Origin: an uncultured Oscillospiraceae bacterium | Lineage (GTDB): Bacteria > Bacillota > Clostridia > Oscillospirales > Acutalibacteraceae | DNA length: 15,645 bases | Reading direction: 5' to 3' | Assembly (NCBI GenBank): GCA_900541565.1 | Contig: UQKB01000033.1 | Location: forward strand, 1 to 15,645 | Shown: piece by piece, positions 1-7,252 of the stretch | Layout: every line of letters begins with the position of its first letter | How positions within the stretch are numbered: position 1 is the first letter of the stretch | Notes under the pieces: model-generated | The model's input: the letters and a program-made list of their open reading frames with translations, nothing else | What the model was told of the DNA's origin: nothing | The model's database searches: none | Translations under genes and position numbers: made by a program

Positions 1-84
1 AGGAATTATGGGAACTTGAGCTCAATTCCTGTTGCACTTAGTTTGACAATTCACTGTTCCCCAATTTTACAGAGCAGTTTAAAT

Positions 85-1608
85 TTAGGTATGCTTTTTT
101 ATACGCTTGTTGTAAAATGCGCGCAGTGAGGAAAGCTTTATTTTGGATAAAGCAAGAATGCCGTCTGTTGCTACCAGGATAAAAACGGGTGTAAAGTTAA
201 ACAGGTACCTTGAGCGCGTTTCCCAAATCAGGAAAAACAGAAAGACGCCAAAAATCAGACCTTTTAGAAGAACGGTAAAATCCAGCCTTGGTTTTTTTAT
301 GCTTTTTGCAATGGACAGGCAGATCAAAAGCAGGAGCATCAGCTGATATGCATTGCTGGCAAACAAAAAGATAAAATAATAGCTGCCGTCCTGCAGGAAA
401 AATTCATGCAAAATATTTTTGTGCAACGGATTATGCGCAATATGGTTGCTGATATAGTACGTACCGTCCGACCAGGTCCAGGTCCCTTTTTCTGTCAAAT
501 GTGCAAAAAGGCCTGAAGCTCCGTATTGCTCCAGCCTGTGGCCAATTTCTGCGACGGTGGCCTCTTTTTTTTGCGTATAGTCGCCGGCCTTTCTTGTAAA
601 AAGGCTGTCGGAGTGCGTGTAACCGCCTTTACCGTTGAGCCCCATCATAATCCAGTGCGTCAGGGGATATTGTTCTTTTTGCAATTCTTCTTTTGTTACA
701 AATCCAGTTGTATTTACAACCGCGCTGAAAATAATGGTGCAGGCCAGAAATATGGCGGCCATAGTGCAGGAACAGGCAAGCGCCTGCTTAACAGGGCGGC
801 TTAAAAACAGGAAAACCACCGCGCCTACAAGTAAAATAATAACGCTTCCTTTTAAAGCATACCCAATATAAATCAGCAATGCCGCTACTACAAGAAAGCC
901 ATATCTCTTTTTTCTTTCCTGTGCCTTTAAAGCGCTTATATAGAAGAAAAGTGGTAGGATGACAAACGGCATGCTTAGAGAATCGGTATAAAAAAACGGT
1001 GTGTAGGTATAATACGGAAGAAAAAGAAAGCATAGCAAAAATGCAGTAAGCGCACCCGCAGGAGGGAAAAGCTTACTGGCCGTTTTATAAACGAACAATA
1101 CCGAAATACCGATTGCCAGGGTGTTTATAAAAACCGAAGCATAAAGCGGGATTTCCCCAAAAAGCAAAAACAGAATGCGGTAATACCCCGTTAAAAGAAG
1201 AAAAATTCCATGGTTGTTTGTATAGCGTGCAAGGTAACCGGCATTGTTCGGTACATTTTGATAAATATTTTCAAAAGAGCCAGACATCGCCGCAGTTTTG
1301 GAAATTTCGTGGATTGCGCGCAGATCTGTACCCGGCTCATACATAAGAAAATAGCCGGCCAAAAGCTGCAAAACGAACATAATGCCCATGCATATCCAGA
1401 AAACACGGTTGGCCTTTTTGTAGTCGGCATTGTCAAAACGTCTGGAAAGCCATTTATAGACGATTGCAGCAATAACGATGAGCGCAACACCCCACAGTGC
1501 GCACAGAAAATTATTTTCTAAATTAGACAAAAATACCTGCAAAACAATCCAGCCAAACATACATAAGAAAATAATATGAAACGTGCGAAGGGTTTTTGTA
1601 AAACGCAT
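85..1608 (-). CDS. Polytopic membrane protein, GT39/PMT-like glycosyltransferase family
   Basis: A 507-residue protein made largely of hydrophobic segments, with roughly ten or more predicted membrane spans. The first large outside loop carries YEPGTD, with an Asp near residue 95. That is where GT39/PMT-type polyprenyl-phosphate-sugar transferases place a catalytic acid. The C-terminal motif ETRSRYLFNFTP is typical of Firmicute members of this group. The likely role is transfer of a sugar from a lipid-linked donor to a cell-surface acceptor; donor and acceptor cannot be read from the sequence. An ATG at 1635 is in frame, but I chose the ATG at 1608 because AAGGTAGGTGAT, a good Shine-Dalgarno, lies just upstream of it and inside the longer reading frame. 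The gene stands alone behind a consensus promoter. No clear terminator follows the stop, and bases 1-84 hold nothing I can support. The membrane-protein call is firm; the family call is moderate. Confidence 0.72.
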   Translation of the reverse strand: MRFTKTLRTFHIIFLCMFGWIVLQVFLSNLENNFLCALWGVALIVIAAIVYKWLSRRFDNADYKKANRVFWICMGIMFVLQLLAGYFLMYEPGTDLRAIHEISKTAAMSGSFENIYQNVPNNAGYLARYTNNHGIFLLLTGYYRILFLLFGEIPLYASVFINTLAIGISVLFVYKTASKLFPPAGALTAFLLCFLFLPYYTYTPFFYTDSLSMPFVILPLFFYISALKAQERKKRYGFLVVAALLIYIGYALKGSVIILLVGAVVFLFLSRPVKQALACSCTMAAIFLACTIIFSAVVNTTGFVTKEELQKEQYPLTHWIMMGLNGKGGYTHSDSLFTRKAGDYTQKKEATVAEIGHRLEQYGASGLFAHLTEKGTWTWSDGTYYISNHIAHNPLHKNILHEFFLQDGSYYFIFLFASNAYQLMLLLLICLSIAKSIKKPRLDFTVLLKGLIFGVFLFFLIWETRSRYLFNFTPVFILVATDGILALSKIKLSSLRAFYNKRIKKHT

Positions 1609-1680
1609 AATATCACCTACCTTTATGATTTGCATTCAACTGTAAAAATATATGCTTTTGCTTTATGGCGTAACGAATCA

Positions 1681-1709
1681 ATTATAAAGAAAGTAATTTT
1701 AAATGTCAA
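1681..1709 (-). promoter_or_regulatory. Consensus sigma-A promoter of the membrane-protein gene
   Basis: Read on the minus strand, TTGACA (1709-1704) and TATAAT (1686-1681) are separated by exactly 17 bp, so both hexamers match the consensus perfectly. Transcription should start near 1674, giving a leader of about 65 nt before the ATG at 1608. No operator-like palindrome was seen in this leader. Confidence 0.85.
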
Positions 1710-1780
1710 AATAATGGAAAAAAATCAGAGAAAGGGTTAATTTATTTTTTATAAAGTAAAGTTTTTTGTATGTGTTTTTG

Positions 1781-1809
1781 TTGCATGTTTATGAAAAATG
1801 ATATATAAT
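1781..1809 (+). promoter_or_regulatory. Promoter of tRNA-Arg
   Basis: TTGCAT (1781-1786) and TATAAT (1804-1809) are separated by 17 bp. They end ten bases before the mature tRNA 5' end at 1819, the spacing expected for a tRNA with a very short 5' leader. Confidence 0.8.
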
Positions 1810-1818
1810 TAAAAAGAT

Positions 1819-1895
1819 CCGCCCGTGGCGTAGCTGGATAACGCAACGGATTCCGATTCCGGAGAGCGGGGGTTCGAATCCCTCCGGGCGGACCA
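1819..1895 (+). tRNA. tRNA-Arg, anticodon CCG (reads CGG)
   Basis: A full cloverleaf can be folded by hand. The acceptor stem CCGCCCG/CGGGCGG has seven G-C pairs. The D stem is GCGT/ACGC. The anticodon loop TTCCGAT places CCG at 1853-1855. The T arm is GGGGG-TTCGAAT-CCCTC. The discriminator is A, and CCA is encoded at 1893-1895. The outermost anticodon-stem pair (27-43) is an A-G mismatch. Its 3' end (1880 onward) is duplicated 306 bp downstream; see the repeat entries. Confidence 0.95.
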
Positions 1896-1896
1896 G
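1880..1896 (+). repeat. 17-bp direct repeat, copy 1 (tRNA 3' end, attL-like)
   Basis: CCCTCCGGGCGGACCAG covers part of the T stem, the 3' acceptor strand, the CCA and one base beyond. An identical 17-mer lies at 2186-2202. The 3' end of a tRNA gene is the classic target of tyrosine-recombinase integrases, and insertion leaves a direct repeat of this length and position. No integrase gene is present in the window. Confidence 0.75.
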
Positions 1897-1920
1897 CGGC
1901 GAGCCACCGCTCCCAAGTCG

Positions 1921-1943
1921 CGCACCTCACTTTGTGGGGTGCG
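1921..1943 (+). terminator. Probable terminator of tRNA-Arg
   Basis: CGCACCTCA (1921-1929) pairs with TGGGGTGCG (1935-1943) over nine positions, one of them a T-G wobble, around the loop CTTTG. The T-rich run TTGTGTTTT follows, so this is a plausible though imperfect intrinsic terminator 26 bases after the tRNA CCA. Confidence 0.6.
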
Positions 1944-2185
1944 TTGTGTTTTGCGCTCGCGTTTTGGTTGATATCTTTTTTATCAACCTTTCCCACGTCG
2001 TTGCGGACCATGCATTGCTCGCGACGACGTGTCTTTTGGAAAAGTCGTCGGCTCACGCGCGCCGTCGTCCTCCTTTCGCAAAAGGCCACACTTGCTTTGG
2101 CGGTTCACTTGCAGATGTGCTCACAACGCCGCCGCGACGATGTCAAAAGGACGGATGACACAGGGCATGGCCGACGTGGCATCAG

Positions 2186-2202
2186 CCCTCCGGGCGGACC
2201 AG
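2186..2202 (+). repeat. 17-bp direct repeat, copy 2 (attR-like)
   Basis: This copy is identical over 17 bases to the tRNA-Arg 3' end at 1880-1896 and in the same orientation. The flanks differ (CAG before, GAA after), and no tRNA body precedes it, so it is not a second tRNA gene. It most likely marks the far junction of an element that once inserted into the tRNA and has since been deleted almost completely. Confidence 0.65.
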
Positions 2203-2285
2203 GAACTACACCCCGGAGGACGTGCTTTCCGGGCGGGGAGCTTCGTTATCCCATGCGCCTTGAAATAGCAAGCGGCAGATTCCGC

Positions 2286-2525
2286 TATGACGTGTGCTGT
2301 GATAATCGTATAACTATATGAATTGATAGTAATTTTGATATTGTTAATCTCCAATGGAAATTTTACCCTGTTTATAAACATTAGAATTTCTATCCAAAAT
2401 TTTATTTTTGCAATACTCAACAACATCTGTTGTATCTGTTTTTAGGTTCCTTTTAATTCTATCAATTCCCATTTCAGTCGTATGAATTTTATCAATGTTA
2501 TCAAGCGGTATTTTTTATCTTCCAT
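2286..2525 (-). pseudogene. Decayed DUF3781-family gene
   Basis: Reading from an ATG at 2525, three frames must be joined to recover one protein. MEDKK is followed, after a shift in an A-run, by LDNIDKIHTTEMGIDRIK and on to KILDRNSNVYKQGK. After two more one-base shifts comes EINNIKITINSYSYTIITAH. These blocks match what I know of the small (about 80-100 residue) DUF3781 family, whose hallmark is the SYTIITAH-type C-terminus. Each break can be repaired by one added base in a short homopolymer. No stop follows at the expected end: the frame runs on into the GC-rich spacer, so the 3' end is probably also lost. The family's function is unknown. The promoter-like sequence upstream suggests the gene was once expressed. 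Confidence 0.75.
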
Positions 2526-2574
2526 TATTTTCTTCTCTTGCAAATCCCTATTTATCTCTCTGTTACTTGGATTA

Positions 2575-2583
2575 ATTATATCA
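2575..2583 (-). promoter_or_regulatory. Extended -10 promoter upstream of the DUF3781 remnant
   Basis: On the minus strand TGATATAAT forms a perfect extended -10 (TG-N-TATAAT), about 50 bases before the remnant's ATG. The -35 position (TAGTAA) is poor, as is common for extended -10 promoters. Confidence 0.5.
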
Positions 2584-2633
2584 TACTATTAGCTATTTTA
2601 CTATCTGTTTCCCTTGTTTTTACGGAATAGTAG

Positions 2634-2771
2634 GGGTATTGGAACGTTGTTTTTGATGGCATTCCAGAGAAGCCGAAAGATGAACACGGACATTTTTACT
2701 GGAAGCTGCGCCCCGAATTGGTTAAGGCATGGAAAAAGTATCTTGAAAAAAAGAATGCGCAGGTAAAATAA
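2634..2771 (+). pseudogene. Orphan C-terminal gene fragment, family not recognised
   Basis: An open stretch of about 45 codons follows two adjacent in-frame TAG stops (2628-2633). It begins GYWNVVFDGIPEKPKDEHG and ends in a lysine-rich tail, EKKNAQVK, then TAA. It reads like genuine coding sequence: charged and aromatic residues are well mixed and the C-terminus is basic. However, it has no start codon or ribosome binding site. I therefore read it as the 3' end of a gene whose front was lost. I do not recognise the family. It lies in the same scarred interval as the tRNA repeat and the DUF3781 remnant. Confidence 0.45.
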
Positions 2772-2820
2772 AAAACAAACCTGCAAAAATATTTGCTTTT
2801 CAGGCGGAACTTGGCCTCTT

Positions 2821-2849
2821 TTGCATTGCCGGAAAAAATCCTGTATACT
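2821..2849 (+). promoter_or_regulatory. Promoter of the NUDIX-MutY gene
   Basis: TTGCAT (2821-2826) and TATACT (2844-2849) are separated by 17 bp. Transcription would start near 2856, which leaves only a short leader with GGGAGGG before the ATG at 2872. An in-frame TTG at 2821 is part of the -35 hexamer and cannot be the translation start. Confidence 0.75.
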
Positions 2850-2871
2850 GGCTGTATGGGAGGGTCGCAAT

Positions 2872-4470
2872 ATGGATATAAAAACGCAGCTTTTGCGTTT
2901 TGCGCCGCAGACAGAGGAAGAAGCGCAGGTGCGCCAGAAAATGCTTGCCGCATGGGAAGCACATGGGAAGACGCTTTTGTACAGGCAAAATGAACAGGCG
3001 CATTTTACAGCCTCGGCGTTGTTGCTAAACCCTGCGATGGACAAAACGCTCATGGTGCATCATCATCTTTTTCATACCTTTACATGGACCGGTGGGCATG
3101 CAGACGGGGAAGAAAACCTGCTTTATACGGCAATTCGGGAAGCGCGTGAGGAAACAGGCGTGCAGCAGGTTTATCCGCTGAGCACAGAGGTGTTGTCGCT
3201 TGATATATTGCAGGTTCCTGCGCATAACAAAAAAGGAAAGCCTATACCTGCACATGTACACTATTCTGTCGCTTACGGCTTGATTGTACCCGAAAAACAG
3301 CCTGTTTTTGCAAAGCCGGATGAAAACAGCGCCGTGCGCTGGATTGCAATGCGGGATCTTCGGGATTACTGTGCAGAACCGCACATGCTTTTGCTATATG
3401 AAAAGTTGTACCGGCGCATGAAGGCGTTGCAGGCATACAAAAAAAGCCTGTATCAAAGGCTGCCGGAGGTGCTTTTGCCATGGTATGAAAAAAACGCACG
3501 GCAGCTCGACTGGCGCAGGGACACACAGCCTTACCATGTGTGGCTGTCGGAAATCATGCTGCAGCAAACGCGTGTAGAGGCGGTTAAAGGCTACTATACA
3601 CGCTTTTTAAAGGCGTTTCCTACCATACAAGATCTTGCACAGGCACGTGAAGATACACTTTTTAAATATTGGGAGGGTCTTGGCTATTATAACCGTGCGC
3701 GCAATCTGCAAAAAGCGGCAAAAAAAATTGTACGTGACTACGGTGGCGTGTTTCCGTCCAGCTATGAGGACATTGCTTCACTTCCCGGGGTTGGCCCTTA
3801 CACGGCAGGGGCGATTGCCTCTATCTGTTTTGAACAGCCCCGCGCGGCGGTGGACGGCAACGTGCTGCGTGTGCTTTCCAGAGTAACAGAGCAATTTATA
3901 GAGGTGGATGCGCCGCAGGTTAAAAAGGAAATGGCGCAGACACTGGAACGTGTGTATCCTTTGGGACAATGTGGCAGCTTTACGCAAAGCCTGATGGAGC
4001 TTGGCGCAACGATATGCCTGCCGGGAGGAAGCCCAAAGTGCACATGCTGCCCGGCCCGGGATTTTTGCCTGGCGTATGCAGGCGGGTCACAGCAGGCGCT
4101 TCCCGTAAAAAAACCAAAGCGTGCACGAAAAACGGAGCAGAAAACGGTGTTTCTGTTATTATGTGAAAATGATATTGCGGTCTGTCAAAGAGAAAGCAAC
4201 GGCCTTTTGGCAGGTCTTTGGCAACTGCCGAATGTGGAGGGAATGCTTACAGAGAAGGAAGCTGTACAAACAGCCGAAAGCTGGGGAATCGGAGAAATCA
4301 CGCTCGAGAGAGTGGTGCACCGCCAGCATGTTTTTACGCATATCCAATGGGATATGACCTGTTATTGCCTGCGCTGCACTCAAAAGGCATCCAATTTTAC
4401 ATGGGCTGCTATGGAGCAAATTAAGCAAAAATATGCGCTTCCCACAGCCTTTCGTATTTTTCTGGAATAG
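2872..4470 (+). CDS. mutY: NUDIX hydrolase fused to A/G-specific adenine glycosylase MutY
   Basis: One 532-residue polypeptide carries two enzymes. Residues 1-185 form a NUDIX hydrolase with a perfect Nudix box: Gly75, Glu81 and REAREETGV at 89-97. Residues 195-420 are MutY, which removes adenine mispaired with 8-oxoguanine. The MutY part shows the catalytic Glu227 (SEIMLQQT), the helix-hairpin-helix LPGVGPY near 304, the catalytic Asp328 (VDGN), and four iron-sulfur cysteines (382, 390, 393, 399). The first cysteine gap is seven residues, against six in E. coli. Residues 424-532 are the C-terminal NUDIX-like 8-oxoG recognition domain (GLWQLP; HVFTHIQW). MutY alone is about 350 residues, so the front is a real extra domain. 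No stop or restart separates the parts. The start is the ATG at 2872, behind GGGAGGG. It has its own promoter and stands alone. Whether the front domain cleans 8-oxo-dGTP or another nucleotide is unknown. Confidence 0.93.
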   Translation: MDIKTQLLRFAPQTEEEAQVRQKMLAAWEAHGKTLLYRQNEQAHFTASALLLNPAMDKTLMVHHHLFHTFTWTGGHADGEENLLYTAIREAREETGVQQVYPLSTEVLSLDILQVPAHNKKGKPIPAHVHYSVAYGLIVPEKQPVFAKPDENSAVRWIAMRDLRDYCAEPHMLLLYEKLYRRMKALQAYKKSLYQRLPEVLLPWYEKNARQLDWRRDTQPYHVWLSEIMLQQTRVEAVKGYYTRFLKAFPTIQDLAQAREDTLFKYWEGLGYYNRARNLQKAAKKIVRDYGGVFPSSYEDIASLPGVGPYTAGAIASICFEQPRAAVDGNVLRVLSRVTEQFIEVDAPQVKKEMAQTLERVYPLGQCGSFTQSLMELGATICLPGGSPKCTCCPARDFCLAYAGGSQQALPVKKPKRARKTEQKTVFLLLCENDIAVCQRESNGLLAGLWQLPNVEGMLTEKEAVQTAESWGIGEITLERVVHRQHVFTHIQWDMTCYCLRCTQKASNFTWAAMEQIKQKYALPTAFRIFLE

Positions 4471-4525
4471 AAAAATCGTTCTGTGCAGCCAGTATAAAAC
4501 AAAATAAAGTGTTTGTTTAAAATAC

Positions 4526-4567
4526 AAAAAGCCCGGCGCGGGGCATATGCCCCGCGCCGGGCTTTTT
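4526..4567. terminator. Bidirectional intrinsic terminator (perfect palindrome)
   Basis: The arms GCCCGGCGCGGGGCAT (4531-4546) and ATGCCCCGCGCCGGGC (4547-4562) are exact reverse complements. They are flanked by five A's on the left and five T's on the right, making 42 bp of perfect symmetry. It lies between the convergent ends of mutY (4470) and xylB (4631), so each transcript reads a GC-rich stem followed by U's. Confidence 0.93.
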
Positions 4568-4630
4568 GGAGAAAGGTTATTGGAGGAGGTTGTATCTAAA
4601 ATCAGTTTGCTTATTAAAAAGTAAGGTTTG

Positions 4631-6154
4631 TCATAATTTGTCAAGATCTTTAAAAAGCGGGCGCAACGCAGGATACAACGCCTTATACTGTGCATATACC
4701 CTGCTGTATTGCTGCGCGTTTTCCAAAGAGGGTGGAAAAAACTCGCCTTCTTTTACAAATACGTTGCAGGCATCCTGCACGGTTTTAAACAGACCGCTTC
4801 CCACAGTGGCTAAAATGGCAGCGCCCTGCGCGGCCCCCTCGTTTGCCTGCATGGTGTTTACCCTGCAATAAAACAAATCTGCAAGCATTTGCCGCCAGAC
4901 CGGACTGTTTGCGCCGCCGCCGCATAGTGCCATGCTGTCGGGTTTTATTCCCATTTCCTGCAAAACAGACAGGCAGTCTGTCAGGGAGCAGGCAACGCCC
5001 TCCATTACTGCACGTATCAGGTCAGAACGCGTGTGCATGGCGCTTAGCCCAAAGAACACGCCGCGGCAGTCGGGATCGAGATGCGGTGTGCGTTCGCCCA
5101 TCAGATATGGTAAAAACAAAAGCCGGTTTGCACCGATGGGACTTTGCAATGCCATATGATCCATAAGCTGGTAAACGCCGGTGCCTTTTTGCTGCGCCAA
5201 CGCTTTTAAGTCGCACAGCACATTTTCCTTCAGCCATTTCAGTGAAAGGCCCGCGGCCTGTGTAACGCCCATTACGTGCCATGCGCCCGGAACAGCGCAG
5301 CAAAATGTATGTACGCGGCCATTTGGGTCTATATGCAGTGTGTTTGTATGAGCAAAAACAACACCTGAGGTGCCAATTGTTGTAAATGCTTTTTTATCAC
5401 AGACGACGCCTGTCCCAACTGCCGCTGCGGCGTTGTCACCCGCGCCTGCAACAACCTTTGTGTGTTCGGAAAGCCCCGTCAGCTGCGCTGCCTGTTTACT
5501 GATTGTTCCCGTTGACTGGGGGGATTCGTAAACCCGGGCCAGCATAGAGGGGTTTAGCTGAAGGCAGTCGAGCATTTCCACAGACCAACACCTGTTTTTT
5601 ACATCCAGCAGCTGCATGCCGGAAGCGTCTGATACATCGGTGGCAAAATCCCCGGTTAAGCAAAAGCGAATATAATCTTTTGGAAGCAAAATATGCCTGC
5701 ATTTGGAGAACAGCTCCGGTTCATGCTTTTTTACCCATAAAATTTTTGATGCGGTAAACCCGGTAAGCGCAGGGTTTGCGGTAACGGCAATCAATTGTGC
5801 ATACCCAAATAAGCTGGTAAGCGTTTTGCATTCCTGCGCGGTGCGCTGGTCGCACCATAAAATAGCGTTGCGCAGGACTGTGCAGTTTTGGTCAAGCATG
5901 ACAAGACCGTGCATTTGACCGGTTAAACCCAGACCGGATATTTCCTCTGGCTTTACCTGAGAGGATGCAAGCACACGCCGGATTGCCAAAACCGTTTTTT
6001 CCCACCAATCCTCTGGGTTTTGCTCTGCCCAGCCGTTTTGCGGCTGGTACATGGCATATCCTTCACTGGCGCTTGCAACCAATACGCCGTCTTCTGCGTA
6101 TAGAACGGCTTTTACACCGGAAGTACCAACGTCAATCCCCATGCAGTAATTCAT
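4631..6154 (-). CDS. xylB: Xylulokinase, FGGY family
   Basis: This enzyme phosphorylates D-xylulose with ATP to D-xylulose 5-phosphate in the cytoplasm, feeding the pentose phosphate pathway. The 507-residue length is normal for the family. Visible are the N-terminal phosphate-binding motif GIDVGTSGVKA (residues 6-16), the xylulokinase sugar-site block GLTGQMHGLV (around 76-85), LPKDYIRF with LTGDFATDVSDASG (157-179), and the catalytic base Asp240 in AGAGDNAAAAVGTG. The glycine-rich ADP site GGGANSPVWRQ lies in the second half. The start ATG at 6154 follows GGAGG at eight-base spacing, and the stop of the upstream gene is only 17 bases away. It is the last gene of the operon and ends at the palindromic terminator. 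Together with the D-lyxose isomerase it defines the pathway's outlet. Other FGGY substrates are possible, but the QMHG motif favours xylulose. Confidence 0.9.
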   Translation of the reverse strand: MNYCMGIDVGTSGVKAVLYAEDGVLVASASEGYAMYQPQNGWAEQNPEDWWEKTVLAIRRVLASSQVKPEEISGLGLTGQMHGLVMLDQNCTVLRNAILWCDQRTAQECKTLTSLFGYAQLIAVTANPALTGFTASKILWVKKHEPELFSKCRHILLPKDYIRFCLTGDFATDVSDASGMQLLDVKNRCWSVEMLDCLQLNPSMLARVYESPQSTGTISKQAAQLTGLSEHTKVVAGAGDNAAAAVGTGVVCDKKAFTTIGTSGVVFAHTNTLHIDPNGRVHTFCCAVPGAWHVMGVTQAAGLSLKWLKENVLCDLKALAQQKGTGVYQLMDHMALQSPIGANRLLFLPYLMGERTPHLDPDCRGVFFGLSAMHTRSDLIRAVMEGVACSLTDCLSVLQEMGIKPDSMALCGGGANSPVWRQMLADLFYCRVNTMQANEGAAQGAAILATVGSGLFKTVQDACNVFVKEGEFFPPSLENAQQYSRVYAQYKALYPALRPLFKDLDKL

Positions 6155-6171
6155 TGAAACGTCCTCCTTTT

Positions 6172-7218
6172 TCAGGCTTCAAAAGCAGCCCGCGCACGGT
6201 TGATCTCTTTTAATGAATGGTGTATTTTTACTTCTATCCGTATGGTTTGCTGCTGTCCGGGCTGCAAATATTGCAGGGTACCGTCTTTTTTTGCACGGGC
6301 TCTTCCCATTACATGGCAGTTCCCCGGTTCCAGTCCAAGTACATATTCGCCGCTTTTCATACATTTCCACTGTGTAAAGCAGGGAAGCTGTGCAAGCGGA
6401 TAGATCAACTCCACGGCCGTCAGAAGCTTATGGTTTATAAGCATGGCGTGTACCTTTCCATGGCGGTCCGGGCGCATTTTGTGGAAGAAAACCTGTTCTT
6501 CAAAGCCATCCACCGGCTCGGTCATTTTATCTGAGGTGGACAAACCGTCTTCTGCCTGCTTGTCGCGCGGCGTTATAGACAGCGAGGGGAGAAGCAGTTC
6601 GCATTGCGGTGAAAGCATGGGATACCCAAAATTGATATGATATAAAAGCATAAATGGAACCGGTGCAAAATCCAGATTTTCTATACGGTCTTCTATTGTA
6701 AAACAGTTTTCCTCACCCGCAAGCGCAATGCGGCGCTGCATAAAAAGATGCTCGCCAAATACCTGCGCCTGTCGGAGCTTTCCGCTAAGCGTAAGGGTAG
6801 CGCTGCTTTCTTCCCAAAGCGTTTCCGGGCAGACTTCGTAGGCAGGCGTGTTGGAAATAACGCCGTGCAGGCCCAGGTTTTCTTCACCGTCACGGCAGGG
6901 GGCACCCATATAGCTTAAACCACACGTGGTCAGAAAGCCGGCAAAAAAGCTTTTGAAAAATCCCTTGTCCTTATCCTCTGTGAAAAATTGCGGCGCGGTA
7001 AGCCCGGTTTTAGATAAAAAGCTTAAATTTATACCTTGAAAGGACAGTCCGGTAATATCCATACCGCGGTCTGGCAGTACGGTAAAGGACAGGCCGTTTG
7101 CATTGTATAGCTCTATCGCGCGCATACCGCTGGCCTTACCGCCGTTTATCGTATAGTCCTTCATCCCAAAAAGCTGCTCGGCGCTGCCCACATAGCGCAG
7201 CAGCGTATTTTTTTGCAT
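6172..7218 (-). CDS. DUF4432 aldose-1-epimerase-like protein
   Basis: A 348-residue protein of the galactose-mutarotase-like beta-sandwich superfamily, DUF4432 branch. Diagnostic blocks are FTVLPDRGMDITGLSFQG (45-62), LGLHGVISNTPA (115-126), LLYHINFGYP in the middle, and GLEPGNCHVMGR near the C-terminus. His118 and the YHINFG histidine are candidate active-site residues by family analogy. The expected role is interconversion of sugar anomers, or a related epimerase step on the imported pentose, before isomerisation; the exact reaction of DUF4432 proteins is not established for most members. The ATG at 7218 follows AAGGAGG, with a rather long 11-base gap. The gene is separated from the preceding one by 69 bases containing a strong hairpin, and is close to xylB. 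Confidence 0.82.
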   Translation of the reverse strand: MQKNTLLRYVGSAEQLFGMKDYTINGGKASGMRAIELYNANGLSFTVLPDRGMDITGLSFQGINLSFLSKTGLTAPQFFTEDKDKGFFKSFFAGFLTTCGLSYMGAPCRDGEENLGLHGVISNTPAYEVCPETLWEESSATLTLSGKLRQAQVFGEHLFMQRRIALAGEENCFTIEDRIENLDFAPVPFMLLYHINFGYPMLSPQCELLLPSLSITPRDKQAEDGLSTSDKMTEPVDGFEEQVFFHKMRPDRHGKVHAMLINHKLLTAVELIYPLAQLPCFTQWKCMKSGEYVLGLEPGNCHVMGRARAKKDGTLQYLQPGQQQTIRIEVKIHHSLKEINRARAAFEA

Positions 7219-7252
7219 GGCCTGTGAGACCTCCTTTTTATATAAAACATAC

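Larger units (their letters stand above)
1897..2285. other. GC-rich gene-free spacer between and beyond the tRNA repeats
   Basis: This stretch is clearly richer in G and C than the AT-rich DNA on both sides. No reading frame in it resembles a known protein. It holds the tRNA terminator, a second perfect 8-bp hairpin with a T-rich loop (GGTTGATA 1966-1973 with TATCAACC 1981-1988), the second tRNA-end repeat, and an 8-bp stem CCTCCGGG (2187-2194) with CCCGGAGG (2212-2219). The change of composition fits inserted or left-over mobile DNA. A structured RNA cannot be ruled out. Confidence 0.5.

Noticed and set aside
1742..2089. Open frame antisense to tRNA-Arg, translating GGIRTPALRNRNPLRYPATP
   Set aside because: This is the well-known false protein produced by reading a tRNA backwards; the tRNA fold and promoter on the plus strand explain the sequence.
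2186..2202. Second tRNA gene or tRNA pseudogene
   Set aside because: Only the last 17 bases match. The upstream sequence has no D arm, anticodon arm or T loop, so it is not a duplicated tRNA body.
1932..2321. Several plus-strand open frames in the GC-rich spacer
   Set aside because: They are open only because of high GC. They lack ribosome binding sites, overlap the terminator hairpin and repeat, and resemble no family.
2821..2871. Upstream TTG start for the NUDIX-MutY protein
   Set aside because: The TTG is the -35 hexamer of the promoter and the following codons cover the -10, so they would not be in the message.
2601..3053. Minus-strand open frame opposite the orphan fragment and the start of mutY
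   Set aside because: It runs antisense to a clear NUDIX coding region and has cysteine- and phenylalanine-rich composition typical of a reverse-frame shadow.
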